Positions 21,808 through 32,764 of a DNA stretch of 64,000 nucleotides are shown piece by piece (position 1 is the stretch's first letter; every line of letters starts with the position of its first letter). The notes under the pieces were generated by a model that ran no database searches, had not been told where the DNA came from, and saw nothing but the letters and a program-made list of their open reading frames with translations. The translations under genes and the position numbers were made by a program. Source of the stretch: Podospora comata. Its lineage: Eukaryota; Ascomycota; Sordariomycetes; Sordariales; Podosporaceae. The stretch covers positions 3,472,001 to 3,536,000 of the forward strand of contig CP071496.1 of assembly GCA_017354895.1 (NCBI GenBank), given 5' to 3'.

Positions 21808-23403
21808 ATGCCTTTCATCGACGACGGTGAGTCCAGGCCCGTGGGCTCGTATCCGAACAGCGGCATCGATGTTCTAATCGTCGGCACCGGCCTTGCGGGC
21901 CTCACGGCGGCTATCGAGTGTGTGAGAAAGGGACACAATGTCCGGGTTCTGGAGAGAAATGACGACATCAACACTGCCGGTATGCTCCCTTGTATTTCCT
22001 CCCAACACTGGACCATTCTGCTGACATTTGTATTCCAGGCGACATGTACTTTATGGGCCTGTCAGCGACCAAGTTCTTCAAGCACTGGCCTGAGATGGCC
22101 AAGGAGTTTGACGAGATCTCTCTGCATAACTGCTGGATCGAGACTTTCAAGCACGATGGCGACCAGATGATCACACCTCTCAAAGTGTCCGACCGTCTTC
22201 GGGATGCAGGTCTAGATCCTGACACACCTCCTGGGACGTTTCAAATGCGCCCCCTTGTGTACAAGATGTACGTCCGCCAGGTCGAGAAGCTAGGCGTCAA
22301 AATTCAGTTTGGAAAGCGAGTGGTAGAGTACTGGGAGGACGAGTCTCGAGGCAAGGCTGGCGTGGTTACCGACAAGGGCGAGAGATATGAAGCCGATGTC
22401 GTGATTGCTGCAGATGGTGTTGGGTCGAAGAGCCAGAAGCTCGTGGGAGGCCAAGTGCGAGCCATGAAATCAGGCAGGGCCATGTGGCGAGCTGCATTCC
22501 CGATACACCATGTCGATAAGAATCCTGAGGTGAAGGAGTTCTTCAAAATGATCAAGGGAGAATCTGGGGAGGAGCCGATTGTGCGAACCTGGCTTGGGTA
22601 AGTGTCACTCGATATTCTGTGCCACAGGCAAAGAATGCTCACCTGTAGCAAGCCCAGGAACATATGCCATGACCCTTACGCGTCCGGACACCATGATTTG
22701 GGTCATGAACCACGATGTTACTGGCTCCGAGAAGGAATCGTGGAACCACACCATCGACGCCCAGGAGGTACTGGACAACATGGACAAGGGCGTCGGGCCA
22801 AAGCCATGGGCACCAATGTTCAAGGAGCTGATTAAACTGACACCTCCCAACACCATCGTTAATTTCGAGCTGTTTTGGAGAAATCCGCAACCCAAGTGGG
22901 CATCTCCCGGGGCTCGTGTCATCAACATTGGTGATGCAGCCCATTCCTTTCTCCCCGCGTCTGGAAACGGCGCCACTCAGGCCATTGAAGATGCTATCTC
23001 GCTGGCCTCCTGCCTTCAGATCGGCGGCAAAGAAAACATCCCGCAGTCTGTCAGAGCTCACGTCCGCATGCGCTTCATCCGGAATGCATGTGCACAAAAG
23101 TTGGGTTTCAGCAACGCCGAGCTGCTGCAGGATACCAACTGGACCAAGGTCAAGCTGGACCCGCGCGTGGCCCAACCCAAGCTCCCCAGCTGGGTCTGGG
23201 GACACGATCCCGAGAAGTATGCCTACGAGGTGTACGATCGCGTCGTCGAGAGCATGAGGCGTGGTGTTCCGTTCGACGAGGATGACAGCATCCCACCAAA
23301 CTACCCAGCCGGGTACAAGTACGAGCCGTGGAGCATCGAAGACATCATGGAGGACATGAAGAACGGCAAGTCGATCGAGCTTGGGTCGGGCAACTGGGAC
23401 TAG
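21808..23403 (+). CDS. FAD-dependent monooxygenase (class A, PHBH fold)
   Basis: Exons 21808-21979, 22039-22597 and 22653-23403 encode 493 residues. Intron 1 is GTATGC...CCAG; intron 2 is GTAAGT...CAAG, where AAG is the only acceptor that keeps frame. The ADP-binding motif GTGLAG lies at residues 26-31 within VLIVGTGLAGLTAAIE, ending with the acidic LER after strand 2. The DG motif (VIAADGVGSKSQKLV) binds both FAD and NAD(P)H, and the GD motif (NIGDAAHSFLPASGNGA, Asp338) binds the ribityl part of FAD. These identify an aromatic hydroxylase or epoxidase type flavoprotein. No signal peptide; cytosolic. Substrate unknown. Its divergent partner is the P450, suggesting co-expression. Confidence 0.92.
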
Positions 23404-23685
23404 GAGATGGATAGATATTCGTGTTCTTTTCCGGAGTGCGTCGCATGTTTGCTTGGTCTGAAGATTGGGCACCTATTTTTCCTGTGTTTAGATTCTGTAC
23501 AATGCCATGAGCGAATGCCGTGATAATGCTACCCGAGTATCTAACCTGCGCATTGATACCATTGACACGGCCATTCCAGGTGTGATCACCAGTCGGTAGA
23601 GAAAAAAAAGACAAAGGTATGATGTGCTTGGACAGCAGAATGGAATAGAGTTGAAATTTAGCAGCGCAAGAGCGCACCTTCCTCC

Positions 23686-24234
23686 TCAACGCTCCAGCCT
23701 AAACTGCGGCACCAGATAGGGCCTCTCCACGCCTTCCCACAGTCCAAACTGGCAAGTGCCACTGGCCGAGCACATTCCCCCGATATTTCTCTCTCCATCA
23801 AAATTGAACTTTTGTGTCGCCACATGAACCCCCGAGGTCCAATCATGTCGCAGGTGCAGCATAAAGTTATTCAACAACGACGCCCCCTCTCCGCTCGCCG
23901 TCGGCTTGAGCAACTGGAAGCTCCATTCCCCCACTCTCTTTGACTTCGGCTTGATCAAACAGTCCGTGTTCTTCCTCGTCCAGGCCATGTCCTCCCCTTC
24001 GCCAAATGTCCACCGAGTGCCGCACTGGACAGTGGTGTTGTTGAACTCGACATCGGTGAAGCTGACATTGAAGAAGGAATAGATCGAGCTCCCTGGTCGA
24101 CCTGAGGGAGCGAATGTCGACAGGCTGTCTATCACCAGAGGCTTGAGAGGAGGCTTCACCGGTCGATCCAGTTTCTGGGCCGAGGGAATGCCTGCAGCCA
24201 CAGTGACAAGTGAGAGCAATACCTGGAATTTCAT
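23686..24234 (-). CDS. Small secreted cysteine-containing protein (effector-like)
   Basis: Intronless, 182 residues. The frame has an earlier ATG at 24351, but the ATG at 24234 is followed directly by a signal peptide (MKFQVLLSLVTVAAGIPSA), so it is chosen. The mature part has four Cys (in VQCGTRW, TDCLIK, GGMCSA and GTCQFG), consistent with two disulfides, and repeated beta-strand-like patterns such as IYSFFNVSFTDVEFNNTT. This strand pattern followed by CxTRW recalls a group of small secreted proteins common in Pezizomycotina, some considered candidate effectors; no function is known to me. Asn-X-Thr/Ser sites (NVS, NNT) could be glycosylated. It is convergent with the FAD monooxygenase, 282 bases away. 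Confidence 0.82.
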   Translation of the reverse strand: MKFQVLLSLVTVAAGIPSAQKLDRPVKPPLKPLVIDSLSTFAPSGRPGSSIYSFFNVSFTDVEFNNTTVQCGTRWTFGEGEDMAWTRKNTDCLIKPKSKRVGEWSFQLLKPTASGEGASLLNNFMLHLRHDWTSGVHVATQKFNFDGERNIGGMCSASGTCQFGLWEGVERPYLVPQFRLER

Positions 24235-24609
24235 ACTGCTGTTTGTCTCGGTAAGGGATTCAGTTTGGGCCTTTGGGGAACAAGATGCTAACAACTTTGG
24301 TGCTGGATAGCCGATAGAATTTATATTCAGCCCACCGTCTCTGGAATGCATTGTCTCAATTCGATGTCACGCACCTATTCTATTTCTAGTTCTTCGTCTA
24401 CCACCCACCTGACAGCGGTTAAACTTTCTAATGATTACTTTTCGCTTATTCCATCCTGTCCCATGATTCCGTGCCGGAGACACCGAATCTGGAACTGCTG
24501 GAGCTCGACTTCATAATTTATGCATCTCGCATAGGTTGTGCCGACTGCATAGGTATACTTATGCAGTGAGCCCCTTATGTTTGTGCCACATCCAGCTACC
24601 ACCTCCACC
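24235..24609. promoter_or_regulatory. Promoter of the secreted-protein gene and 3' flank of the amidotransferase gene
   Basis: A 375-base A/T-leaning spacer with a notable dyad at 24545-24566. No gene seen. Confidence 0.4.
24545..24566. promoter_or_regulatory. Inverted repeat CTGCATA-N8-TATGCAG
   Basis: Perfect 7-base arms around an 8-base spacer that itself holds the palindrome GTATAC. A partial copy (CGCATAGG) lies 17 bases upstream. It sits about 310 bases upstream of the secreted-protein start codon and 45-65 bases beyond the amidotransferase stop, so it could be an operator or an RNA 3'-end hairpin. Confidence 0.35.
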
Positions 24610-25554
24610 TCAATCAACATCCTCATCCTCATCATGGAAGAACCTCAATATCGCCCCCGCTGCCACCTCTCCATCGTGCTCTAAATCCGCCGTATCCCCC
24701 GCCTGGTCCGCCGCCTCCTGGTCATCAATACTCCCCGCCTCAACCCTCATCTCAATCTGCCTTTTGACCATCTCCTCATCAAACGCCAAGTGCGCCTGGG
24801 TAGTAAACATCTTTCCCTTGATGTACACCCCTTGTACCTCGGTATGGTCCGACTTGCCCCAGACATGCACCCTCGTCCCCTTTGGTAGCAGCCCCTGCGC
24901 GGACTCTACCGTGGGGGGAGCAACAACATGATCCTGATGCATCTGGTGCAAGTGCACATGGTCGTCATCCGTCCGGAAGAGCTTCTTGCCAATGGGCGTC
25001 AACTCAATCTTGGAATGGCCCAGCTCCCAGTCGCCTTTTGGCGAGGGCCGCACTTCGGCACCGAGAAGGCGGCAGAGGAGCTGATGACCAAAGCAGACGC
25101 CCGAGAAATGCATTTTGGGATGGCTTTGCCATAGCTCTGTTTTATATCATCAGCGTCCATTCAATGGTTGGGGGACAACGCTTCAAGACCCACCTCTCAA
25201 CAACTTCAACAGGTCCAGAATCCACGGATCATCACCATGCGCATCATACACGCTCCCCGTGATCAGCAGCGCGTCGCAACCCTCAAAATCCTCGTACTTG
25301 GGCATCGTTCCCCCCTTTTCCGGAATCACAAACCACCTGTCCGTCTCAATCCCCAACGGAGGGTCATGCGCCTTGCCGGCATTGGTGAAGTGGTTGTGCA
25401 GAATCTCGCCAAAGGTCGTCTTTCCAGGTATCTTTTTGGTCTCCTTATGGGGTTCGTCCGTCTCGAGGACCATCATCCTAACAATGGGGGCATCCTGACC
25501 CTTTGGGTGGGCCGTCACTTCGTCCCGGTGTTCTGGTTCGCTGTGGGGTGCCAT
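24610..25554 (-). CDS. Class I glutamine amidotransferase-like protein
   Basis: Two exons, complement(24610-25136, 25194-25554), 295 residues; the intron is GTGGGT...ACAG in phase 1. The fold is that of GMP-synthase-like class I amidotransferases: ALLITGSVYDAHGDDPWI (oxyanion strand), nucleophile elbow GVCFGHQLL with Cys135, LGHSKIELTP, and the histidine region TTQAHLAFDEE with His236. In classic enzymes this histidine is followed by Pro-Glu, the Glu completing the triad; here it is Leu-Ala, so catalysis may differ. A standalone enzyme of this sort may hydrolyse Gln or gamma-glutamyl amides; in fungi related proteins appear in gliotoxin-like gene clusters and in glutathione turnover, but the substrate here is open. 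The tail is acidic. Confidence 0.87.
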
Positions 25555-26327
25555 GTTATGTTTTTGAAGAATGGTGTGGTAAGATCGATGATTGGTGTCC
25601 CTTATGACAGGCTAAAACTGTGTTTTTGTCAATATTAATTCAGAATTGCTGAATGTCCAGGCTTCATCGTGACTTTTTGACCCTCTTCCAAGAGCTGATG
25701 TGCCCTGTTTTGGAACAATGAACAAACATCTCCACAATGACGGCATTCACTTGGCGTACGGTTTTTGGACCCTTGACAGCGGCAAAATCTCCAAAAAAAA
25801 CAAACAAAAAAGGAACTTGCTTCGGCTAACTACTCGATCCTAACCGTCGGAATGCAGATGACCCAATCGTAGGGAGCTAAAGAGTCAAACTGCGATAGTG
25901 TGTGTGGAGCAAGGTGCGACCCCACCTCACTCAGCCTTCCGACCTCTGCTCTGGTGAGAGTGGGCAAGGACTTCGGCCTACGACTTCACCTTTGATACTA
26001 CTTACGCGTGATGATGGCTTCAGTGGTGGGACTGAGTGTCTGAGAGCTCGGGACTCGGCCTTCGGCCTTGTTGTGGATATTCTGGTGCTCTTTGGATCTT
26101 GGGAGTATATATTGGTTTGATTTTCTACGCTCTTTTTCACTTGATATTTCCTTTGTCTGGTAGATGAATGTACTTCTTCACTTTGGCTCATTTCTGCCTG
26201 CACAGTGTGGCATCAGCCAGCGCCGTGTTAACCGCGCCAAGAAGAGACTTCTCTACGGAATCCACACGGTCAGTCAAAGATGACTAAAACACCAAGAAAA
26301 TACCAAGACTATCATCAGCTCCAAATC
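25555..26327. other. Intergenic region
   Basis: About 770 bases holding the amidotransferase promoter and the 3' flank of the beta-lactamase-like gene. An A-rich run lies near 25,793-25,812. No gene seen. Confidence 0.5.
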
Positions 26328-28376
26328 TCAGGCCACACGTTTCCAAGCAAATGCGCTCTCATCCCCATCCTCATAAACCCCATTCCGATCAAACACCCAA
26401 ACAAATTCCTCAAACGGCCTGCCTGACGCTCTTCGGCCCCTAAACACCAGCTCGAAATCTCGAATATTCAATCTGTTGTTTCCGCCTACACCAAGAGGTA
26501 CCAAGTCTCTCATCGGCATGGCAAACGTCATGGTCACCTCTGAAGAGACCGCGCAGCAATCATGTCTGGCTCTCAGTGGGTATTCAAACCCTTTTCCATA
26601 CAGTTGAAATCTCAAAGACCCTCCAGCATGCCCCTGAATCTCAGCAAACACACCCGGGACCAATCGGAATCTCCCCACACAGCCCGGAAAGTCTTCCGCA
26701 CATGCAAGTTGGGAATACTCCCGTTCAAGCCTTGTCTCGTAGAGAGCCAAATCCCGTATGTAACTGCCTTTAATGTGTCGGACCACAGTGTCAAGGTTTG
26801 CGCACAAGGTTTGAAGTGCGCGAGGGTCGGTCGCTTTCCGTGCCAAAGCATCAGCCAGAAACATGCAGGCGATGTTGGCTGCGTCAAGGTAAAAGCCACG
26901 GGTGTTGCAAAGAACCACGACTGCTTGTTTGAGCGATGGAACTGACGGCAAGGAGAGGTTAGAATTTCGAATTCACCCGAGTGAGGTGGACAAGTGCTAG
27001 CACATACTGAGAAAGCAGGACGAAGTGGCGCCCACCATATTCCCGCCGTGATAGAGCGCCAGCTTCTTGCCAACACCAACGCCTCCACCAATCGAAAGTT
27101 GTTGGAAAAAGTACCACAAGCGATTGGCTGTGAGAGCTCCATCACTGTGGCTGCTCCTGATGGCGCTCTGAAGACGACGCGCATTGTCGCCATCCGAGCC
27201 AGGCCAACGATGTTTCAAGTCGCAAGGGTTCCAAAATATGTTGGTGGTGTTCCTGTGTTCCAGTCAGAGCCTGATATCCAACATTTACTTGGAAAATATT
27301 GCCACTAACCAGCCGCCAGCATAGATGGAGTTTTCCGATTGCGTATGTGAAAGGATATGGCGCCACCAAGTGATCATGCCACGCTCGACCTCAGAGATCT
27401 TGTGGCCGAGGTCGTACCTTTGTCCCTGGAGGCTGCCGAAGACTTCAAGAAGATAGCCGAAAAACTTCAGCAAGTCCTTCGTTGAAGACACCATGCCGGC
27501 CGCCGCTCCCAGTGGAGATGGTTTAGAGCCGCGGTTGACACAGGAAACCTGGGAGGGTTCAATCAAAAGGGGTTCTGCCGTGGGACCTGTCATGCAGTTC
27601 CTCTGCCAAAGTTGATGACCTCCCGCCATCAAACCATCTACACTCACGCTGTGAGATGCAACATAGCTGTTCCTGTCCTGGAGATGGTCCTGCGGAACGT
27701 CGGTAAAGGTGCTGGTCAAATGCAATGGCTGCAGAATCCTCTCCGTGACAAACTCTCCCCACGGCATCCTCGCGGTCCTTTCAACAACCTCAGCAAGCAA
27801 GGCAAAGCATTCGTTGGAGTAGTTCCTAGAATTATCGAATGTCTTCTCTGTATACTGGCTGCTTCGGGGCATGTGACGGAGGAGCGACAGGACTGGATCA
27901 ATGGTCGTCCATGGAATGTGGCCCTCGGGACTTTCCCAGAGGTTGGTGTACCTCAGGAACTCGGACCGGTGCGCCAAAAGATGGCCGATTGTCAGCTCAG
28001 GCTCCATCTGGTCCGACACCAGTGGGGTTCGTCCCTCGAGTTCTGGAAGGATATCCTTCACAGGTGTTTCAAAACAGATGCCATGTCTTCCGTCAGCGAC
28101 AAGAATTGATATTGCAAGGCCCATAAAAGGCTTGGTCATGGATGATATGAGATATCTTGAATTCTTAGTAGGGGGCTGGTCGTCGTCAAGGGCACGGGTG
28201 CCAATATCATGGAAGGTGTAGTTCCCATCTTCCAAGAGGCCGATTGATGCACCGACGTTGCCGCTTTCCTGAAATATGGCTTCCAGAACCGTTGATGTTG
28301 ATCGCAACAGGTACTCGGCTATGCTTCTCTTGCTGCATCCTTGTGAAGCTCGAGGAGCCACAGATGATTTGGGCAT
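26328..28376 (-). CDS. Serine beta-lactamase/transesterase-like protein
   Basis: Exons complement(26328-26941, 27008-27252, 27310-28376) give 641 residues, with donors GTTAGT and GTATGT and acceptors ACAG and TCAG, phases matched. The penicillin-binding fold motifs are all present: Ser79-x-x-Lys82 in ISSMTKPF, Tyr186-Ser-Asn188 in NYSNECFALL, and His424-Gly-Gly in YHGGNMVG (the KTG position). This family in fungi includes esterases, peptidases and LovD-type acyltransferases acting on polyketides. A C-terminal domain of about 190 residues follows, rich in beta strand (for example FRLVPGVFAEIQGHAG), similar in position to the lipocalin-like extension of other family members. No signal peptide is seen, so a cytosolic role is likely. 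Joined to the oxidase block, an acyl-transfer or ester-cleavage step is a reasonable but unproven idea. Confidence 0.88.
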
Positions 28377-28549
28377 TCTTGATCACCTAGCTATATTGTC
28401 CTCCGATAACTGGTTAGCTGACGGTCAAGTTGGCAACCGAACGCGAAAGGAAATGTGGTACTATCAAGCCACACACACTGTACCTCTTGACAGACTCTAT
28501 AGGCGTAGCCGCGAGTGATCAAACGTTGGTCAAGTCCAGTTACTTGTTG

Positions 28550-29089
28550 ATGCACAAGCGCCTAGAGAATGTAGTGGCAGATATAGGTCGCAATCTCACT
28601 GCTCAGGATTTACTAAGGTCCCATGGGAACTTGCTTCCTTCTCTGTATGGTTCTGTCTTTGCGACAAGATCGAATGTCGAACGTCCCGGGATCCATGGCC
28701 TGATATATGGAACGGAACCTGGAGGGCTCAACGCAATGGCCATCGGAACTTCCAAGGTACATAACCCATCAGTAGCCTAAGACTGAGCAGAGCGTAGGAG
28801 CCTTTCTTCCAGACGCAAAGCAGCGACCGCGGGCAGCCTGACCACTTCTGCGATGCAGTATCCTGAACAGGGAAGAAATCCTTCGGCTTTCCTCCTTGAT
28901 ACTCTTCAATCCGAAGCAGAGCAAGACGCCATTTTGGACCCGGTAGACTGGAAACCTTTCAGAGCAACAGCTCTCGTCCCCGGAACCACCCTTGTATTTC
29001 CGGATGCCTGTCCGCCACACGCTTTAGCAGCAAGCTTGGAAAGCTACAGCATGAAGATTGAACCCGGCCGGATTGCCACTGTCGTTTAG
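28550..29089 (+). CDS. Weak two-exon hypothetical gene
   Basis: Two open segments, 28550-28756 and 28871-29089, join in phase 0 across a 114-base GTAC...ACAG intron to give about 141 residues. The first ends GGLNAMAIGTSK, the second starts GRNPSAFLLDTL and has KPFRATALVPGTTLVFPD and PPHALAASL. The composition looks protein-like but I recognise no family, and the 5' end may lie further upstream in exons I cannot define. It may be a gene fragment. Confidence 0.35.
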
Positions 29090-32000
29090 CTGGCGGTAAA
29101 AAAAAAAAAAGAACGGAGATGTGATCCGGTGCAGCAGGCTGCCGGGATCGAGTCCGTTACGTGAGTCCTCCCCCATCCCCCCTCAACCCCCCTCAAGCTT
29201 TGAGGAACCCACAAGCCGCCCTGGCCATTTCGAAGCAATCAGAAGAATTAGCCCGCGAGCGGCGGGTTGAGACATTGCAGTAGAAGCTGAGGTCTGAAGA
29301 TACGGATGTAGCTCGGCGTGGGTCTTCATCGGGCGACACCAACGTTGGCAGATTAGCATGACCTCCCCTGCCACGTCGGAGGAGAGGTTCCCATCTATGA
29401 TCAAACTTCAGAAATCGGTTGGCCCCTTCTCAGCGTGCGTGTGGGTGTGTAGCAACCAGGACAACCAACGCCAAGCACCAATCCGGGACACTCTGACATT
29501 GGGCTCTCAGCTGCAGGTGGACGGACTATGAGCAGCAGGACGGACACTCGGGTTCGCGGGACGGGAGGCGGGTAGCAAGCCGCGGGGCTCCATCGACGGG
29601 AATGTTTGCTGCTGTCAGTGGGGGAGAGTACTGTTGGCGATAGCTCCATATCAGCACTGAGGAAATCGAAGATATGGGAGAGCCGCGGGATTTGATATTG
29701 AGGGTTTTGGAAAATGGGAAGAGCACCTGAGCGGGAGGCTAACCCAAAGTATTTTGACTTCCAGTGAGAGAAGAGAGGAGGATTAAGCTGACACACACTC
29801 GGCTTTAGTTCCGCCGCAATCTGATTCGCTGAGAGCCCCATTTGAATAAGGCTCATGGCGATGGCTCTTTCCCAGCACTTGTACCTTCCAAACAAGCCCT
29901 CATAGAAGGTCGTGGGGTGATTCCAGCAGGATCGACAGTCTGCGTCATGGACTGGCCTAGCTTTCTGAGTGACGTGCTGTTGTTGCAGTCTATACCTGCT
30001 GGGCTTGAGAAACCCAGACGCCTTCTTCTTCCCCCCTCCCATTCCCCGAGATTCACCCATCTCTCACCGCCCCTTGTTCCCGCCAAACAAACAGTGGGAC
30101 ACGATGGGATGGCCCTCGTCCCGTTATTCATAGGTATTGTTTTGGCCATTAATTAGAGGTCTATCGACCAATACCCAATCATCACGACATGTATCAGATG
30201 ATGGCATTCCTTCGTGATCAACGGACTGGGGGATGAACCAGGGTCATCCACCTCGTGGGATTCCTCACAAATCATGTTGCTCATTGCAATAGATACCTCC
30301 TCCCCCCCCTCACCCCACCACTTCAGACCTCCTGACGACACGCAAACAATGACTTGACCCCATGCATCTAGTCCGCATCCATATGTGATAGCCAGCATCG
30401 CGTGCAGACGGGACTTCCTTGGTCAGATAGGACTTCCTAGAGATTCACAGGGCTCGATTGGCGCCAGGATTACTTGCCAAGTGCATCGAGACTGTCAGGC
30501 TCTTTTGTCCCCTTCCGATGAGGCCCGTCCATAACCATCACTTGCATTTGGTCCCGGTCTCGAGCGTCCAGGCCCCCCAGGGCTTCCCCCTGTCCCCCCT
30601 GTGCGTCAAGGGCTGCAACTAAGCCTCGAAAGGGTATCATTGTGATGCGGAGGACATCTTGGCCGGGAATCAGCTCAGCTTCTGGTATCTTTCAGGCCAA
30701 GATGGCCTGCCCCTCCAAGAGGTGTGATCCCCAGTCCAAAACCCATTCCCTGCCACTAACCCGCCAACATGTTTTATGGCCCTTTTGGTATTTCAGAAGC
30801 ACTCTTGTCCCGATTTCGCAGATGTAAAGCACGGCAGGAAGTGGTGAGTTGAGCAGGGCTTGGTGGCAAGGTCCAAATACGAATCTGTACAAGTTGAATC
30901 GTATCTGGCGATGGTGGATGAAGGCTCAGGGGCTAATCACGGTATTCACCTCACAAATCGGGTTGTCGAGCAGCATGTCAGGCCTAGGGCCGGGAGGGAG
31001 TGTGGATCAGGTTGAGGGAGCCAGGGCCGTCCCGAGGGCAGATCAAGTTCAGCGCTACGTGTGCCGGAAAGCGGCTGCTCGGAAAGGCCCGAAACAAGAT
31101 GGGATCCTTCCAGGCCGAGGAAGACACCCTCAGGACAATACCATACTTCAAAGCAGAATCTGATTCATCAAAGGTCTCAGCATCGGACTTTTGATGCCTA
31201 AACTGACAAGTTTTGGCAGATCCAGAGATGAAGTCAACACCAGCAAGTCTTGGAAGTTCCCAGTGACGGACATTGATCATTCCGATTACTCAGTAAGCTC
31301 TGAGTGGACACTGAATATCAGATAGGTTTCACCTTTAGGCGGACACTGACGAGAAGGCTTGCGTTCCCTGTAGGCAGGTGTTGAATTCAGTGTCTGAGGA
31401 GGATCGAAAGATGGTCATCAGACATTGACAGCGACCTTCAAAGCAACTCAGTGGTTCCAATTTGAACTCTAAGTATGGACAGAATGGTCGTGGCGTGATA
31501 CCCAAGACAGGCAGGCCAGAGGTTGAACTCATGACACGGATGCCTCGCCGCTGCGCCGTGGCGTCTGCGGTAAATAATCCCATCACGGCAGAAGGATTCG
31601 CTGGACACAGGAGGCAGAGAACTGCAATGTCGATCATTTTGTATTTTTGCAGTGATTAAAGCATGTTTCCTGAGGACGTGTATAACCGCGATGCCAAATC
31701 GGTGGTAATCAGCATTTTGTTCCCTCTTTCTCGCCACAGTACTTGAGCTTCGGTTCTTCTAGAAGCAAAAAGAAGGAAATGGTAATTCACCGTACACACA
31801 CAACCCCTACGTTGATGACTGATCACAAAATAGAAGACTACAACACCCAAAAGGGACATTTGCGAGAATCCTCGAGGCTCCCCTGTTTAGAACGACACGT
31901 CATACTAGAAGAATATGCAATATGATTACTTTGCGTCATTTGAACAGATCATCTATACATCCAAGTACATAAGGTAACGACCTAGGTACTCATACCTTAC

Positions 32001-32764
32001 CTGCTGTTATGGGCCAAGGGTCTGGGTAGCATGGAAGGTTAGGGCACGACGGAGTCTAACCGGTGGCTTTCCCGAAGGCCGGCCGGGTGTCCGGAAAGGT
32101 GCCATTTTCCACATGCATATAAAAGAGTCCGGTCCCATTCAACGGACCTGTTTTCTTTTCTTCTCCCTATCAGTTGATTCAACTATTTCTTACAGCTTGA
32201 ACTTCCATCAATCGGACCAAACCCCGTATCACCTGCAGCATCTTAATATGACATATTAATACCTACCTACGTCAGGATGTTGTCTTTATTCAGGGGTTGT
32301 TCCTGATATTATACTTTCCATGCATTCAAGCAGTAATACCAGCTTTTCAAGCGTTCCTGTTAGACATTTGAACGCTTCCAATATCAAGCCTATTACTGCA
32401 GATGTGAAAATCCTGAATGGGATCCTTTCCCTCTCGTCATATGATAGATGTTTCCCAAAATTCCCCTCCAATTCAACTTTCCCAAGAATCAAAACAAGAC
32501 TTGAAAGATATCCATAATCAAACGTGTCTGCGGACCTTCACCTAGATTCCACCTGTAAGCTTGTTACCGAGGTAGAAGCAGATTGCAAAACTTCAACGTC
32601 TATTATTACGATAAATCTTTTATGGCTCCTGACTCCGACTCTGCTTGCATCTATCAAAACATGCTAGAATGGTTTGATCAAATCCACTACCCAGTCCCAT
32701 TCTCCATGACTGATCAACTTCAATTTTGGTATCTCATCTCTTCGTTTTGTCCTTCATCCCATCC
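29090..32764. other. Long gene-poor region
   Basis: About 3.7 kb without a supported gene. It holds scattered low-complexity patches (A run at 29,099-29,111; C-rich runs at 29,170-29,195 and 30,300-30,320) and a stretch from about 31,650 to 32,760 that looks A/T-rich. A minus-strand frame (29,401-30,060) has a short helical segment but no other support. A weak tRNA-like A/B-box pair is noted near 31,520-31,560. Degraded mobile DNA is a possibility. Confidence 0.45.

Noticed and set aside
22639-23472. 277-residue minus-strand open frame
   Set aside because: Mirror of the FAD monooxygenase coding frame, with no features of its own.
24235-24351. Upstream in-frame ATG for the secreted protein
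   Set aside because: It would place 39 residues before a clear signal peptide.
29401-30060. 220-residue minus-strand open frame with an ATG
   Set aside because: Only one short helical segment looks protein-like; the rest is low-complexity, with no family, splice signals or conserved motif.
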